From: Coccinella septempunctata
Lineage: Eukaryota > Arthropoda > Insecta > Coleoptera > Coccinellidae
Length of the DNA: 64,000 bases
Assembly (NCBI RefSeq): GCF_907165205.1
Contig: NC_058190.1
Location: 11,354,001-11,418,000, forward strand
Direction of reading: 5' to 3'
Shown here: positions 33,125 through 46,490 of the stretch, one piece after another
Layout of the letters: the number at the start of each line of letters is the position of its first letter
Numbering within the stretch: the stretch's first letter is position 1
Translations under genes and position numbers: made by a program
The notes under the pieces: generated by a model
Databases searched by the model: none
Told to the model about the DNA's origin: nothing
Seen by the model: the letters and a program-made list of their open reading frames with translations, nothing else

Positions 33125-33589
33125 TTGTTGGCAATTTCGCTCATGATCTCTTTTTATATTTCAAGATTATTATCGGCGAATGTGTTCATCAACAAATTTT
33201 CTTATTATATTCCAGAAATTTTGTCAGTAATAATTTTATTGTTGAGTTATGAATTTTCTCATATCTGTAGGTTGGTATAGGAATGATCAAAGAGATCAAT
33301 CGTCATGGGAATACCAACTCCTTGAATGAATTATATGGAGTGAGTATAATCAATTTTTCGATTCGAGAATATTGTATTTTCGAAGTTAAGATGTCATATA
33401 TAATAGTTACATGAAATACTAGCGTAGACTCTTGGATCGATAGGACTGTATTATTCCGAGCAAAAAAAATATATACTTGGATATAATATTTCATTTTTTT
33501 GAAGTATATCTATGTATTCTGTGAGATACAAATTCATATCAAATATACCAAATTTCCCATTTTACTTGTTCCAATGCTGTTGAAGTAAG
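33125..33589. other. Gap without recognised features
   Basis: No continuation of the hAT reading could be found upstream of 33124 on its strand. Confidence 0.35.
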
Positions 33590-34055
33590 ATAGCTTATAT
33601 TTCGACGCGCCATCGTCATGTGGACATATGTGCGGAATACGTGAAGAAAAACTGACCGCAAGAACAGACAGTTGAATTTTGGATGTTAACAGTGTGTGTT
33701 CGCTAACGAACGAATTGCTTAAATAAAGGAAATCAAGTGTCGCTAAAAACTGAACTAAACTGAATTTGATTAACTATACCCCAAAGACGTTGAATAGTTT
33801 TAGTCTAAACAGAAAGTTTGGTCGCTTTGTGAATGTGCGATAGGGTAAAGTTCCCCCAGAGTGAATTTTAGAGAAGAGGGACACCGAATAGGCCTATTCG
33901 TGAAGATAGAAGGCAATCTACAGGAACAGCTCTTGGAACGACCCTGTAAGTGTTATTCATTTGGTGTTTACGTCTTCCTAGTGTCGGATTAGATTACTCA
34001 AAAATAAAGTAATAACAGACCACTCAACAATCTGAGCTATTTTTACCGCAACGTC
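33590..34055 (+). repeat. Probable 5' LTR of a BEL/Pao element
   Basis: The stretch has LTR-like content: an aaataaag polyadenylation-type signal (near 33721 and 34002) and a 3' end followed at about 34062 by cagacattcgagcccggat, similar to BEL-type primer sites. A BEL gag start lies about 500 bp downstream on the same strand. No second LTR is in the window, so the boundaries are approximate. Confidence 0.35.
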
Positions 34056-34595
34056 AGACATTCGAGCCCGGATATTTATATTTTTTCATTACAATTTTCA
34101 CCCTTATCACTCTGGTTGATTTCACTTATATTGCAAATACACGCAAATTCGCCTTTTTTTAAGTCCGCATATGCTTTGTTGACTCCGCTGTACTTTTTTG
34201 TTATTTTTCCTCTTATTCACGCAAAATTATGAAAGCCATTGCCCTTGAAAAATTTTGGATTTCGTACTCTCCTAACGTCAGGAATTTCACAATATTCAGT
34301 TTCCTCCATCTTACGCTTATTGGTACAGGTGGGAGAAACCATACGCCCCCCCCTTTAATTTTCTTCTGCGCACGGAACGCAAGCAAGTGCATTCATCATT
34401 CTTCTGGGGCAAAGAGCACCTTCGCATATCGCTGCAGATACAGTAATCTGTTTTGTCAGTTGTCATTCTCTAGAGTTTTGTTTATATTTTCGAAATTGAC
34501 AAAATGAAAAGATATAAAGCCTATCGTAACACCACAATGAATGATATAGGTACATACTTTATACGATTTATCACAAAAAGCTATAATAATATAAT
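34056..34595. other. Leader-like gap before BEL gag
   Basis: Untranslated leader if the LTR call is right. The 92-codon frame at 34229-34507 has no familiar motif. Confidence 0.3.
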
Positions 34596-35135
34596 ATGAA
34601 GCGGATGAATCGGTTTCTACTTTATTTAAAGTTAGAAGTGAAGATATCCAGCAGATTCACGATGCTTTCCATGAACAACACAATGCGATTATTTCGCTGT
34701 TGCTTTCAGATGAAGAGGCAGATGTCGAAATGGAAAATGTGATACGTAAGGGTGACCGGCCACCGAATACGAAGTTGAGCGAAGCTGAGCATTTTCAGTA
34801 CTAATATAATTGACAAGCTACGAATCGAGTGACGTAGCTCGGGATTTAGCATTGAAGAAGCTCAGCTTCGCTCAACTTCGCATTCGGTGGATGGTCACCC
34901 TAATGCTTTCCTTTCCGAGTATTACGCAATTAAAGCTGTGTCAGCTGAATTATTTAATGAATTAAATGATACAAACAATATTATGAAAACTGGACAAACT
35001 TCAGGTATTTTAAGATTATCGTCTTCTAATGTTCTTCCTAAAATTGATCCTACGAAATTCGATGGTCAATTCAAAGAATTTGCAACTTTTCACGATCAGT
35101 TCAATGATTTGATACAGAAGTTCCTCAATACATAA
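34596..35135 (+). pseudogene. Second BEL/Pao gag N-terminus, interrupted by a MITE
   Basis: The rightward reading TLFKVRSEDIQQIHDAFHE, NAIISLLLSDEEADVEMENV is cut at 34749 by a 151-bp MITE. It continues with NAFLSEYYAIKAVSAELFNE and LPKIDPTKFDGQFKEF and TFHDQFNDL, the DUF1759-type Gag region. The reading frame is consistent on both sides of the MITE with one copy of TAA removed. A stop at 35135 falls inside the conserved region. It is on the opposite strand to the BEL pieces at 26-28.5 kb and is a separate copy. Confidence 0.75.
34750..34900. mobile_element. 151-bp Harbinger-type MITE
   Basis: The ends gggtgaccggccaccgaata and its near complement, with inner pairs aagttgagcgaagctgag/ctcagcttcgctcaactt, form inverted repeats of about 40 bp. 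It is flanked by TAA at 34747-34749 and 34901-34903, the 3-bp target type of PIF/Harbinger. It sits inside BEL gag. Confidence 0.85.
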
Positions 35136-35358
35136 AATGGGAAATTCTTCTCAATTTGGGTTATCACTGCATATGCAAGTTTAAACTAAATAATTATGTT
35201 TCATTCATGATTTTTTCAAATTCACCGCGGAAACTATTCTAAAATCGTCCTTCAAATATGGGGTTTTAAAATTTAAATCGCTTTGTGCGGAGTTTACGAT
35301 TTGGCAACAGCGCATACAAGACAATGAAAAGAACAATGTCCGATCAGCTTGTTTATAA
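35136..35358. other. Short gap after the truncated gag
   Basis: No further gag reading recognised; nothing else assigned. Confidence 0.3.
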
Positions 35359-35499
35359 AGGCTGTATTCGGGTTCGGCTTCTGGACGGTCCGAGAATTGT
35401 TCTAAAACTGCGCAAAACTTTTGCGCCCTAGTATAAAATCCTCTGCGCAGGTCTAGAACCATTCTCGGACCGTCCAAAAGCCGAACCCGAATACAGCTA
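35359..35499. repeat. 141-bp hairpin element with 44-bp arms
   Basis: The arm ggctgtattcgggttcggct...gagaattgttct (35359-35402) pairs with 35456-35499 with about three mismatches. The loop of about 53 bases holds gcgcaaaacttttgcgc, itself a palindrome. Target duplication not recognised. Confidence 0.8.
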
Positions 35500-35890
35500 A
35501 AATAACATCTATTGATCTACAGGCGCATACTCACTGGTGAGCTTCGACTGCAACCGGCCATAAAAATCCCATAAAATTTTAGGACCTTCCTCGTTCGTCG
35601 CATTATTCATAGACAGCCATCTTTGTCTATCTCATCAAGGTAATGCATTTGTTGTCCTTTATGATCAAGGCATATTACAGTCGATGTTGCCAGCTTGTGC
35701 AATTCCCACAAAACGCTTTAAACTGTACATACCCATTTTTATTTTTCATTTTTAAGTGCTTAAAATAATTTTTTTGGGAAACGGTTGAAATGGTTATTTC
35801 AAAATGTGACGTTTCAAAGATATTTCATAAAAAATACATCATTTTCGTCAGAAGGAGTATTCCCTATTCGCAAATGGTTACCCCCTAGAA
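35500..35890. other. Gap before the satellite array
   Basis: No gene or repeat recognised; the satellite begins abruptly near 35891. Confidence 0.35.
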
Positions 35891-38800
35891 GTGAGTTGAA
35901 CGAATAACAATTTATAAATCACGTGTTGTATACAAAATTTCATTTCATTTTGATTTTGATTCAAATGATGACATTTTCCAGAGAATCATCTAATTTATGA
36001 AATGACATGAAAGATATCGCTTCGATTGATTGTTGCTAAGGCTTTATTCAATCCATAGACACAGGAGCAAGATGCATTTATCCAGTCATGGTCATGTTAT
36101 TTTATTTCACCTGTGAATTGAAGAATTCTTTCTTCACATTAATGGATAAACGTCAACTTACACTTGTTGCTATGGGTCGAATCATGTCGTCTATAGACGT
36201 CAAAATGGAATAAGTGAGTTGAAGGAATAACAATTTATAACACACGTGTTGTATACAAAATTTTATTTCATTTGATTCAAATGATGACAATTTCCAAAGA
36301 ATTATCTAATTCATGAAATGACATGAAAGGTATCGCTTCGATTGATTTTTCTAAGGTTTTATTCAATCCATAGACACAGGAGCATGATGCATTTATCCTG
36401 TCATGGTCATGTTATTTTATTTCATCTGTGAATTGAAGAATTCTTCTTTCACATTAATGGATAAACGTCAACTTACACTTGTTGCTATGGGTTGAATCAT
36501 GTCGTCTATAGACGTCAAAATGGAATAAGTGAGCTGAAGGAATAACAATTTATAACACACGTGTTGTATACAAAATTTTATTTCATTTGGATTATGATTC
36601 AAATGACGACAATTCCCAAAGAATTATCTAATTCATGAAATGACATGAAAGGTATCGCTTCGATTGATTGTTGCTAAGGCTTTATTCAATCCATAGTCAC
36701 AGGAGCAAGATGCATTCATCCAGTCATGGTCATGTTATTTTATTTCATCTGTGAATTGAAGAATTCTTCCTTCACATTAATGGATAAACGTCAACTTACA
36801 CTTGTTGCTATGGGTTGAATCATGTCGTCTATAGACGTCTTAAAGGAATAAGTGAGTTGAAGGAATAACAATTTATAAATCACGTGTTGCGTATCCAAAA
36901 TTTTATTTCATTTGGATTATGATTCAACTGATGACAATTTCCAAAGAATTATCTAATTCATGAAATAATGAAAGGTATCACTTCGATTGATTGTTGCTAA
37001 GGCTTTATTCAATCCATAGACACAGGAGCAAGATGTATTTATCCTGTCATGGTCATGTTATTTTATTTCATCTGTGAATTGAAGAATTCTTCTTTCACAT
37101 TAATGGATAAACGTCAACTTACACTTGTTGCTATGGGTTGAATCATGTCGTCTATAGACGTCAAAATGGAATAAGTGAGTTGAAGGAATAACAATTTATA
37201 ACACACGTGTTGTATACAAAATTTTATTTCATTTGGATTATGATTCAAATGATGACAATTCCCAAAGAATTATCTAATTCATGAAATGACATGAAAGGTA
37301 TCGCTTCGATTGATTGTTGCTAAGGCTTTATTCAATCCATAGTCACAGGAGCAAGATGCATTTATCCAGTCATGGTCATGTTATTTTATTTCATCTGTGA
37401 ATTGAAGAATTCTTCCTTCACATTAATGGATAAACGTCAACTTACACTTGTTGCTATGGGTTGAATCATGTCGTCTATAGACGTCTTAATGGAATAAGTG
37501 AGTTGAAGGAATAACAATTTATAACACACGTGTTGTATACAAAATTTTATTTCATTTGATTCAAATGATGACAATTTCCAAAGAATTATCTAATTCATGA
37601 AATGACATGAAAGGTATCGCTTCGATTGATTTTTCTAAGGTTTTATTCAATCCATAGACACAGGAGCAAGATGCATTTATCCTGTCATGGTCATGTTATT
37701 TTATTTCATCTGTGAATTGAAGAATTCTTCTTTCACATTAATGGATAAACGTCAACTTACACTTGTTGCTATGGGTTGAATCATGTCGTCTATAGACGTC
37801 AAAATGGAATAAGTGAGCTGAAGGAATAACAATTTATAACACACGTGTTGTATACAAAATTTTATTTCATTTGGATTATGATTCAAATGACGACAATTCC
37901 CAAAGAATTATCTAATTCATGAAATGACATGAAAGGTATCGCTTCGATTGATTGTTGCTAAGGCTTTATTCAATCCATAGTCACAGGAGCAAGATGCATT
38001 CATCCAGTCATGGTCATGTTATTTTATTTCATCTGTGAATTGAAGAATTCTTCCTTCACATTAATGGATAAACGTCAACTTACACTTGTTGCTATGGGTT
38101 GAATCATGTCGTCTATAGATGTCTTAATGGAATAAGTGAGTTGAAGGAATAACAATTTATAAATCACGTGTTGCGTATCCAAAATTTTATTTCATTTGGA
38201 TTATGATTCAACTGATGACAATTTCCAAAGAATTATCTAATTCATGAAATAATGAAAGGTATCACTTCGATTGATTGTTGCTAAGGCTTTATTCAATCCA
38301 TAGACACAGGAGCAAGATGTATTTATCCTGTCATGGTCATGTTATTTTATTTCATCTGTGAATTGAAGAATTCTTCTTTCACATTAATGGATAAACGTCA
38401 ACTTACACTTGTTGCTATGGGTTGAATCATGTCGTCTATAGACGTCAAAATGGAATAAGTGAGTTGAAGGAATAACAATTTATAACACACGTGTTGTATA
38501 CAAAATTTTATTTCATTTGGATTATGATTCAAATGATGACAATTCCCAAAGAATTATCTAATTCATGAAATGACATGAAAGGTATCGCTTCGATTGATTG
38601 TTGCTAAGGCTTTATTCAATCCATAGTCACAGGAGCAAGATGCATTTATCCAGTCATGGTCATGTTATTTTATTTCATCTGTGAATTGAAGAATTCTTCC
38701 TTCACATTAATGGATAAACGTCAACTTACACTTGTTGCTATGGGTTGAATCATGTCGTCTATAGACGTCTTAATGGAATAAGTGAGTTGAAGGAATAACA

Positions 38801-41768
38801 ATTTATAACACACGTGTTGTATACAAAATTTTATTTCATTTGGATTATGATTCAAATGATGACAATTCCCAAAGAATTATCTAATTCATGAAATGACATG
38901 AAAGGTATCGCTTCGATAGATTGTTGCTAAGGCTTTATTCAATCCATAGACACAGGAGCAAGATGCATTTATCCTGTCATGGTCATGTTATTTTATTTCA
39001 TCTGTGAATTGAAGAATTCTTCTTTCACATTAATGGATAAACGTCAACTTACACTTGTTGCTATGGGTTGAATCATGTCGTCTATAGACGTCAAAATGGA
39101 ATAAGTGAGTTGAAGGAATAACAATTTATAACTCACGTGTTGTATACAAAATTTTATTTCATTTGGATTATGATTCAAATGCTGACAATTCCCAAAGAAT
39201 TATCTAATTCATGAAATGACATGAAAGGTATCACTTCGATTGATTGTTGCTAAGGCTTTATTCAATCCATAGTCACAGGAGCAAAATGCATTTATCCAGT
39301 CATGGTCATGTTATTTTATTTCATCTGTGAATTGAAGAATTCTTCTTTCACATTAATGGATAAACGTCAACTTACACTTGTTGCTTTGGGTTGAATCATG
39401 TCATCTATAGACGTCAAAATGGAATAAGTGAGTTGAAGGAATAACAATTTATAACTCACGTGTTGTATACAAAATTTTATTTCATTTGGATTATGATTCA
39501 AATGATGACAATTCCCAAAGAATTATCTAATTCTTGAAATGACATGAAAGGTATCGCTTCGATTGATTGTTACTAAGGCTTTATTCAATCCATAGTCACA
39601 GGAGCAAGATGCATTTATCCAGTCATGGTCATGTTATTTTATTTCATCTGTGAATTGAAGAATTCTTCTTTCACATTAATGGATAAACGACAACTTACAC
39701 TTGTTTCTATGGGTTGAATCATATCGTCTATAGACGTCAAAATGAAATGAGTGAGTTGAAGGAATAACAATTTATAACTCACGTGTTGTATACAAAATTT
39801 TATTTCATTTGGATTATGATTCAAATGATGACAATTTCCAAAGAATTATCTAATTCATGAAATGACATGAAAGGTATCACTTCGATTGATTGTTGCTAAG
39901 GCTTTATTCAATCCATAGACACAGGAGCAAAATGCATTTATCCAGTCATGGTCATGTTATTTTATTTCATCTGTGAATTGAAGAATTCTTCCTTCACATT
40001 AATGGATAAACGTCAACTTACACTTGTTGCTATGGGTTGAATCATGTCGTCTATAGACGTCTTAATGGAATAAGTGAGTTGAAGGAATAACAATTTATAA
40101 CTCACGTGTTGTATACAAAATTTTATTTCATTTGGATTATGATTCAAATGATGACATTTTCCAGAGAATCATCTAATTTATGAAATGACATGAAAGATAT
40201 CGCTTCGATTGATTGTTGCTAAGGCTTTATTCAATCCATAGACACAGGAGCAAGATGCATTTATCCAGTCATGGTCATGTTATTTTATTTCACCTGTGAA
40301 TTGAAGAATTCTTTCTTCACATTAATGGATAAACGTCAACTTACACTTGTTGCTATGGGTCGAATCATGTCGTCTATAGACGTCAAAATGGAATAAGTGA
40401 GTTGAAGGAATAACAATTTATAACACACGTGTTGTATACAAAATTTTATTTCATTTGATTCAAATGATGACAATTTCCAAAGAATTATCTAATTCATGAA
40501 ATGACATGAAAGGTATCGCTTCGATTGATTTTTCTAAGGTTTTATTCAATCCATAGACACAGGAGCAAGATGCATTTATCCTGTCATGGTCATGTTATTT
40601 TATTTCATCTGTGAATTGAAGAATTCTTCTTTCACATTAATGGATAAACGTCAACTTACACTTGTTGCTATGGGTTGAATCATGTCGTCTATAGACGTCA
40701 AAATGGAATAAGTGAGCTGAAGGAATAACAATTTATAACACACGTGTTGTATACAAAATTTTATTTCATTTGGATTATGATTCAAATGACGACAATTCCC
40801 AAAGAATTATCTAATTCATGAAATGACATGAAAGGTATCGCTTCGATTGATTGTTGCTAAGGCTTTATTCAATCCATAGTCACAGGAGCAAGATGCATTC
40901 ATCCAGTCATGGTCATGTTATTTTATTTCATCTGTGAATTGAAGAATTCTTCCTTCACATTAATGGATAAACGTCAACTTACACTTGTTGCTATGGGTTG
41001 AATCATGTCGTCTATAGACGTCAAAATGGAATAAGTGAGTTGAAGGAATAACAATTTATAACTCACGTGTTGTATACAAAATTTTATTTCATTTGGATTA
41101 TGATTCAAATGATGACAATTTCCGAAGAATTATCTAATTCATGAAATGACATGAAATGTATCGCTTCGATTGATTTTTCTTAGGCTTTATTCAATCCATA
41201 GTCACAGGAGCAAGATGCATTTATCCAGTCATGGTCATGTTATTTTATTTCATCTGTGAATTGAAGAATTCTTCCTTCACATTAATGGATAAACGTCAAC
41301 TTACACTTGTTGCTATGGGTTGAATCATGTCGTCTATAGACGTCTTAATGGAATAAGTGAGTTGAAGGAATAACAATTTATAAATCACGTGTTGCGTATC
41401 CAAAATTTCATTTCATTTGGATTATGATTCAAATGATAACAATTTCCGAAGAATTATCTAATTCATGAAATGACATGAAAGGTATCGCTTCGATTGATTG
41501 TTGCTTAGGCTTTGAATTGAAGAATTCTTCTTTCACATTAATGGATAAACGTCAACTTACACTTGTTGCTATGGGTTGAATCATGTCGTCTATAGACGTC
41601 AAAATGCAATAAGTGAGTTGAAGGAATAACAATTTATAACTCATGTGTTGTAAACAAAATTTCATTTCATTTTGATTATGATTCAAATGGTGACAATTTC
41701 CAGAAAATTACCTAATTCCTGAAATGACATGAATGGTATCGCTTCGACTGACTATTGCTAGGGCTTCA
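35891..41768. repeat. Satellite array, about 18 units of 323 bp
   Basis: The string ctatagacgtc recurs at about 36191, 36506, 36829, 37152, 37474, 37790, 38113, 38436, 38759, 39082, 39405, 39728, 40051, 40373, 40689, 41012, 41333 and 41590. Spacing is 315-323 bp, with one deleted unit of 257. Each unit has the perfect 12-bp palindrome cgtctatagacg. Variants recur with a four-unit period of about 1284 bp (36.2-37.5 kb against 37.5-38.8 kb). A three-unit block at 35.9-36.8 kb recurs about 4183 bp away at 40.1-41.0 kb. There is no long frame; the array is likely non-coding. Confidence 0.97.
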
Positions 41769-43467
41769 GTGGAAAGATTGGAAAAGCCGTTTTCCGACAA
41801 ATCAACCTTTTATACCTACTGGTGTGCGGCTTAAGCCAATTCAATTGCACGCGAGTTTAGTTTATGAATTCATTTCGGAATTAATTGAATAATCTGGATT
41901 TCATTTCAACCTTGAGAATTCGTATTCATATGAAGAGTATTCTACGATAGTCATGTCTGTTTTTGCATAAATGGTTGAATCTTGAAAGCATGACATCCCT
42001 ATTTTGATTATCACATAAAAATGCCAAACTTACCTATAAAGAAACAGAATAAACGCAAATATAAGAATCTGATTCGCATAAAGTATAAATTTTTCAACTT
42101 TAGTTAAAATTATTTTTCATCTGGAATCAGTTCACTCTTACTTGCATATAACAGAAATTTTAATTTCAGCTGATGAAGGGTCTTCATAATTTATTGTAAA
42201 ATCAAAGTGGGTGCCTGTTGAGAAATTCTATGATACATATATACCTAGTTCGAAACCCTTTGCTAAGGAGCAAGAAAGAATAGTTCCTACCAACTGCGAT
42301 ATTACAATAATTTATAAAGACCTCGAATAATGAATCCCTAGAGTTTTTGTGGAGATTTCGGTCATGAAATGATTTTGTTGAAATGCCAAATATAATATTC
42401 CTGATGCCATAAGTTACTGTTCGATTCCTGAGGAAAAATCCCTTGCTCGCCAACTATTACATATTTACATAAATATCACTTCAAACTTTTGTTTTCACGC
42501 CATATTCTACAGAATACTCCTGGAAAATTTTCCCTGTCAAAATGGTTTCATGTTCGTCAGCTATATACTGAAGAAATTACCTTTTTTTACATGTCCAAGA
42601 CCGAAGCTTCCCACATAGACTACTATGAATGGTTTTGAAAATCCACTGAAGAAATACTCCATTAATCGAGAAGTCTTCAGAACCATCTCAAAAGTAAAAG
42701 TGGCAAAAATATCAGTATGGTTGAATGATCGAAACCGATTAGACGGTAAAGAAATCTGTTGTTCTCAAAGGAAACTATCAGAGGTATCATGTATGGTATG
42801 GTTCTGATATGAAATTCATTCGAAAAAATTGCTATATTAAGACTTGTTCTCTAATGGTGTGTAGTAGTGTATCTATGTTATATTGGGGACAAACTTTCCT
42901 TGGGAAGATTTTAGATCTTCCTCTGGTAATCCGATATAATGTTATGACTATCAGGAAAATGTTGGATCTTTTGAAAGCAGCGCCACTTCTGAATTGTTGA
43001 CTGCATCGAAAATATATCTTTACGGGTGCAGCGACTGATGTTCATCAAATATTTCAGATGTTCATGCCAGTATGTGAACTGCCATTAGGGATTTAAAATA
43101 TTGAAAATGATTTATGAAGAATTTTTTTTCAATTACAAAGCAGATTCTTTCTTTGCCTTTCAACTGTTTGGCTAATATTCAACATCCAAAATAAAACGAC
43201 TAGGCTATCTCGTAGGGTCCTTGTATCGTATGATTGGTATTAGGTTGTTCGTAGAGTGATGCACAATGGTTGTGAACTATACAGAGCAAGCGCAATTCCA
43301 TTTTAAGGTAGTAGTAGGGAAGCCCAAGAGGGAAATTCGGGATTTACTCGAGCGTGTCAGATTAATGTAAAGGAAGATACCTTGGACCTTGTAAAGTACC
43401 TCTACCAAAAATCAGATCTATGTATTGTCTAGAACAGCCTGTCAGAATAGTAATAAAAAAAGATTAT
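41769..43467. other. Long gap without recognised features
   Basis: About 1.7 kb. Frames such as 42202-42453 (minus) and 42809-43000 (plus) have no familiar motif. No repeats other than a single tcgagcgtgtcagattaatg word near 43350, shared with the next feature. Confidence 0.35.
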
Positions 43468-43920
43468 TGTACATACTCGAGTGTGTCAGATTAATGTATA
43501 TTCATTATGGTTAACTTGTTGAAAAGTACACATTCTCCTAATCTGACAATTTGAGCGTTAGGAGAATATGTGGTGGGCGACAAACTCAAAAAAAAAGCTG
43601 ACAGTTCCAGCAATCCGAAACAATAAAAAAGCTCACCAAAATCAGTTTCTTTGAATTATCTCCTTCCCAGGGTTTCAACTTGCCCTTTCGCATGTATGTA
43701 TATGGCTCGAAAACGGTTAAGACTATGTGAAATTGCTCCAGACGAAAGTTATGCAGAATTTTATTATTTTTAACTTTCATAATTAATACAAAAACATTAC
43801 TGGAAGGGAGATATTTGAAAGAACGCGTTGATTTCAGTTTAAAAATGTCAGATTCAGTAAACCCCCCTGATTAGTGTCACATCTGTATGAAAATCTGACA
43901 CGCTCGAGTATGTACAAGTA
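43468..43920. mobile_element. Inverted-repeat element of about 450 bp
   Basis: The left end ttgtacatactcgagtgtgtcagatt and right end aatctgacacgctcgagtatgtacaa are complements with one mismatch over about 25 bp. A partial third copy of the terminus is at about 43347. No coding content; superfamily not assigned. Confidence 0.6.
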
Positions 43921-44602
43921 AGGTTTTTTTGCATTTTCAAAGGTAGCTTCTTTTGGGTACAATTAACATATCCCCTGAGAAATCTGACACACTGGAAAAA
44001 TATTTGTTCACATTTTCAACTTTTCCGTACTGCCAGCCCCACCACGCAAACTTCAGATTAACATGAGACACGCAGCGCATAAACAGTATATTAATATGAT
44101 ACTCTTCAGTATGACACCTGACGGTTTTTTTTCAACTTTGTAACTGCATATATCATAGAAGTTTTTGTTCTCACCATCTAATGTTCAAAATCCACTAGGT
44201 CTCCACGACTCTCGAGTAAATTCCGATGCAGCATCGTGGACTTCTCAAATTTAGAGAAATCTATCTGCCATCTATGTGCACCACACTACGAAAAATCCTA
44301 TTATTTATCCAAAATTACTGCATAAGGCTGAATTTTCGGAGACACCTGATTCGAAACAGATTATCCGCCAAGCTCGAAGTGAATATGTTATCTTCCTAGA
44401 CCTTTACAGTTTCATGTCTTTTCATCAATTGGTTATCTGATTGAAATATGACAATTGATGGCACTGTGAAATGTAGATAAAACATAGGGTTACTATTTAA
44501 AAATAAAAGAATAGTATATATTTGCTTTATTTCTACAATCAATCATGTGATACGGAATTAAAACAGAATATGTCAGTGAACCAAAAATCTCAGATAAAAT
44601 AT
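43921..44602. other. Gap without recognised features
   Basis: Another tctgacac word near 43984 suggests more decayed material of the preceding element; nothing else assigned. Confidence 0.3.
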
Positions 44603-45509
44603 CATTCCTTATAAAAATCACAAAATTTCACTATATTATTTGGTTCACATTGAATACCTATATACTTGTGTAGCCTTCTCCTAAAAAGATCAGTATGATT
44701 TATGACTTGCAAGTCATGTGCGCAGGGACGTTGTCCTGCAAAAACAAAACACCTTTGGATAGCTTTCCGCGTATTTTCTCTTTGATTTTTTCCGTATAGT
44801 GGTCAGTAATGTCGAATAGTAATCTGCGGTTAGTGTTCTACCTTTATCCAAAGAATTCATGATTACTCCATGACAATCCCACAAAACTGAAATAAGAACT
44901 TCTTCAGCAGGTTTTTGGACACGAAACTTCTTAGGTATTGGAGAACCAGAGTGTCGCCATTCCATCGATTGTTGCTTTGCTTCTGGATCGTACAAATGTA
45001 CTCACCCAAGTCTCATCCATAGCAACAATTCGGTTTAAGAAGTCTACATCGTTCTCAAATCGAGCACAGATCGAACGCGATGCTTCTACCCTTGTACGCT
45101 TTTGGTCAACATTCAAACATTTGGGGATGCATTTTGCAACGATTTTTCTCATGTCCAAATTGACGTGAACTATATGATGAACCCGTTCGTATGAAATATT
45201 TAGTGCTTCAGATATCCGTTTTAGCCTGATTCGACGGTCTGATGAAATTATGTCATGAACTGCATCGATATTTTCGGGGACTGACACAGAAACTGGCCGT
45301 CCCGATCGGTCATCATCTTCAATGGAAAATTGACCTCTTTTGAAGCTTGCAGTCCAATTTTTCACGGTCGCATACGAAGGACATTGATCACCAAGGGTAT
45401 AAAGCATATCTTCGTAAATCTGCTTACCTCTTAACCCTTTTAAATAATGCAGGTAATTGGTGATGGCTCGATATTCCAATTTTTCGATTTTCACAATTTC
45501 GGTGGACAT
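44603..45509 (-). pseudogene. mariner transposase, broken
   Basis: The leftward N-terminal half (44931-45509) is open and has the paired HTH region: HYLKGLRGKQIYEDM, SYATVKNWTASFKRG and DDRSGRPVSV. The first catalytic Asp is in IVAMDETWV. A frameshift follows; the next frame has YDPEAKQQSMEWRH, VLISVLWDCHGVI and, after another shift, GVLFLQDNVPAH (second Asp). The reading then jumps to a tail QVINHTDLFRRRL, so the segment holding the third Asp (YSPDLAP-type) is deleted. Terminal repeats were not recognised. Confidence 0.85.
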
Positions 45510-46307
45510 CTGCTTTCTTTTAATTCATGGTGTAACTCTGGTTTACTTTTTTGACCTCAAACTTCACCCTGACACTTCTAATGAGTTATTTTTCGTTGCT
45601 GTGGTAATGCAATATTTGTTTTATGCATGGAACTGGTCTAGGCTAACTAGATATCATTACATCCTCGTAGTCACATACATATTACAATATATTAAAGTCA
45701 GAATATTATCCATGTGAAATTTGAATTTTTCAACTGGTAAGCTGTTGTGCTTATAGCGACAATCAGACCTGAATTGCTAAAGGACCCTCTAAAGTAAGCA
45801 AATACATATCTGTCAGTTTAATTTTGGGATTTGATTCAAAAATTCGAAACTTAGTAGTTGTTTAGTAGTTATTTTCAGAGTTATTTCTGACCCCACCAGA
45901 GTTAGTAGAAACAGCAAAAGTAGCGTCACAAAAATTAGTGCCAGCTGAATCGCGGAAAATTTACGAAATAGTAATGACCTTGCAAAGGTTTGAAAAGAGG
46001 CCAGCAGGGATCTCTCCCTTCTTCAATGCCTCAACTATGACATGACTAAGCTCCAATATCGCTCAAGTTTATGTTGAAAATTTTGGGAGATATCGATCAA
46101 CACGATTTCTTTGGGGGATACATCACTTCTATCGCTACCGAATAGGGATTTTTCAAGAAAATGAAAAAAATATTGGCAAGGAATGAGAACTATAATAAAT
46201 ATAGAGGAACCCCACTTCATCAGACTATAAAGTATGACAGATTAAAATTAATATATTCACCCATCGAGCTTGGGGGGAACAGATTTGGGAAGGGGAACTC
46301 CTCTACA
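45510..46307. other. Gap without recognised features
   Basis: Upstream side of mariner; nothing assigned. The right mariner terminus should be near 45.6 kb but was not found. Confidence 0.35.
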
Positions 46308-46490
46308 TTATGGTACCTGTCCACCTGCGACAAAATAGTCTCGGGAGCAGCCTCAAGCACTCTCCGACACAAGTAAATATTAGTCTCCGAGACTGAACGT
46401 GTCTCAAGTGCTCATATGAAGAACTCGTTGAGATTACTCTCGAATCTTCCTCTCGAGATTTTATCTCAGGTGGACACTTACCATTAGATT
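46308..46490. mobile_element. Inverted-repeat element of about 180 bp
   Basis: The left arm ggtacctgtccacctgcgacaaaatagtctcg pairs with the complement of cgagattttatctcaggtggacacttacc, about 30 bp with several mismatches. It looks like a MITE, but the flanking duplication is not clear. Confidence 0.5.

Noticed and set aside
35891..41768. Repeated gene family or rDNA spacer
   Set aside because: Units have no long open frame and no rRNA-like sequence; spacing and variants fit a satellite.
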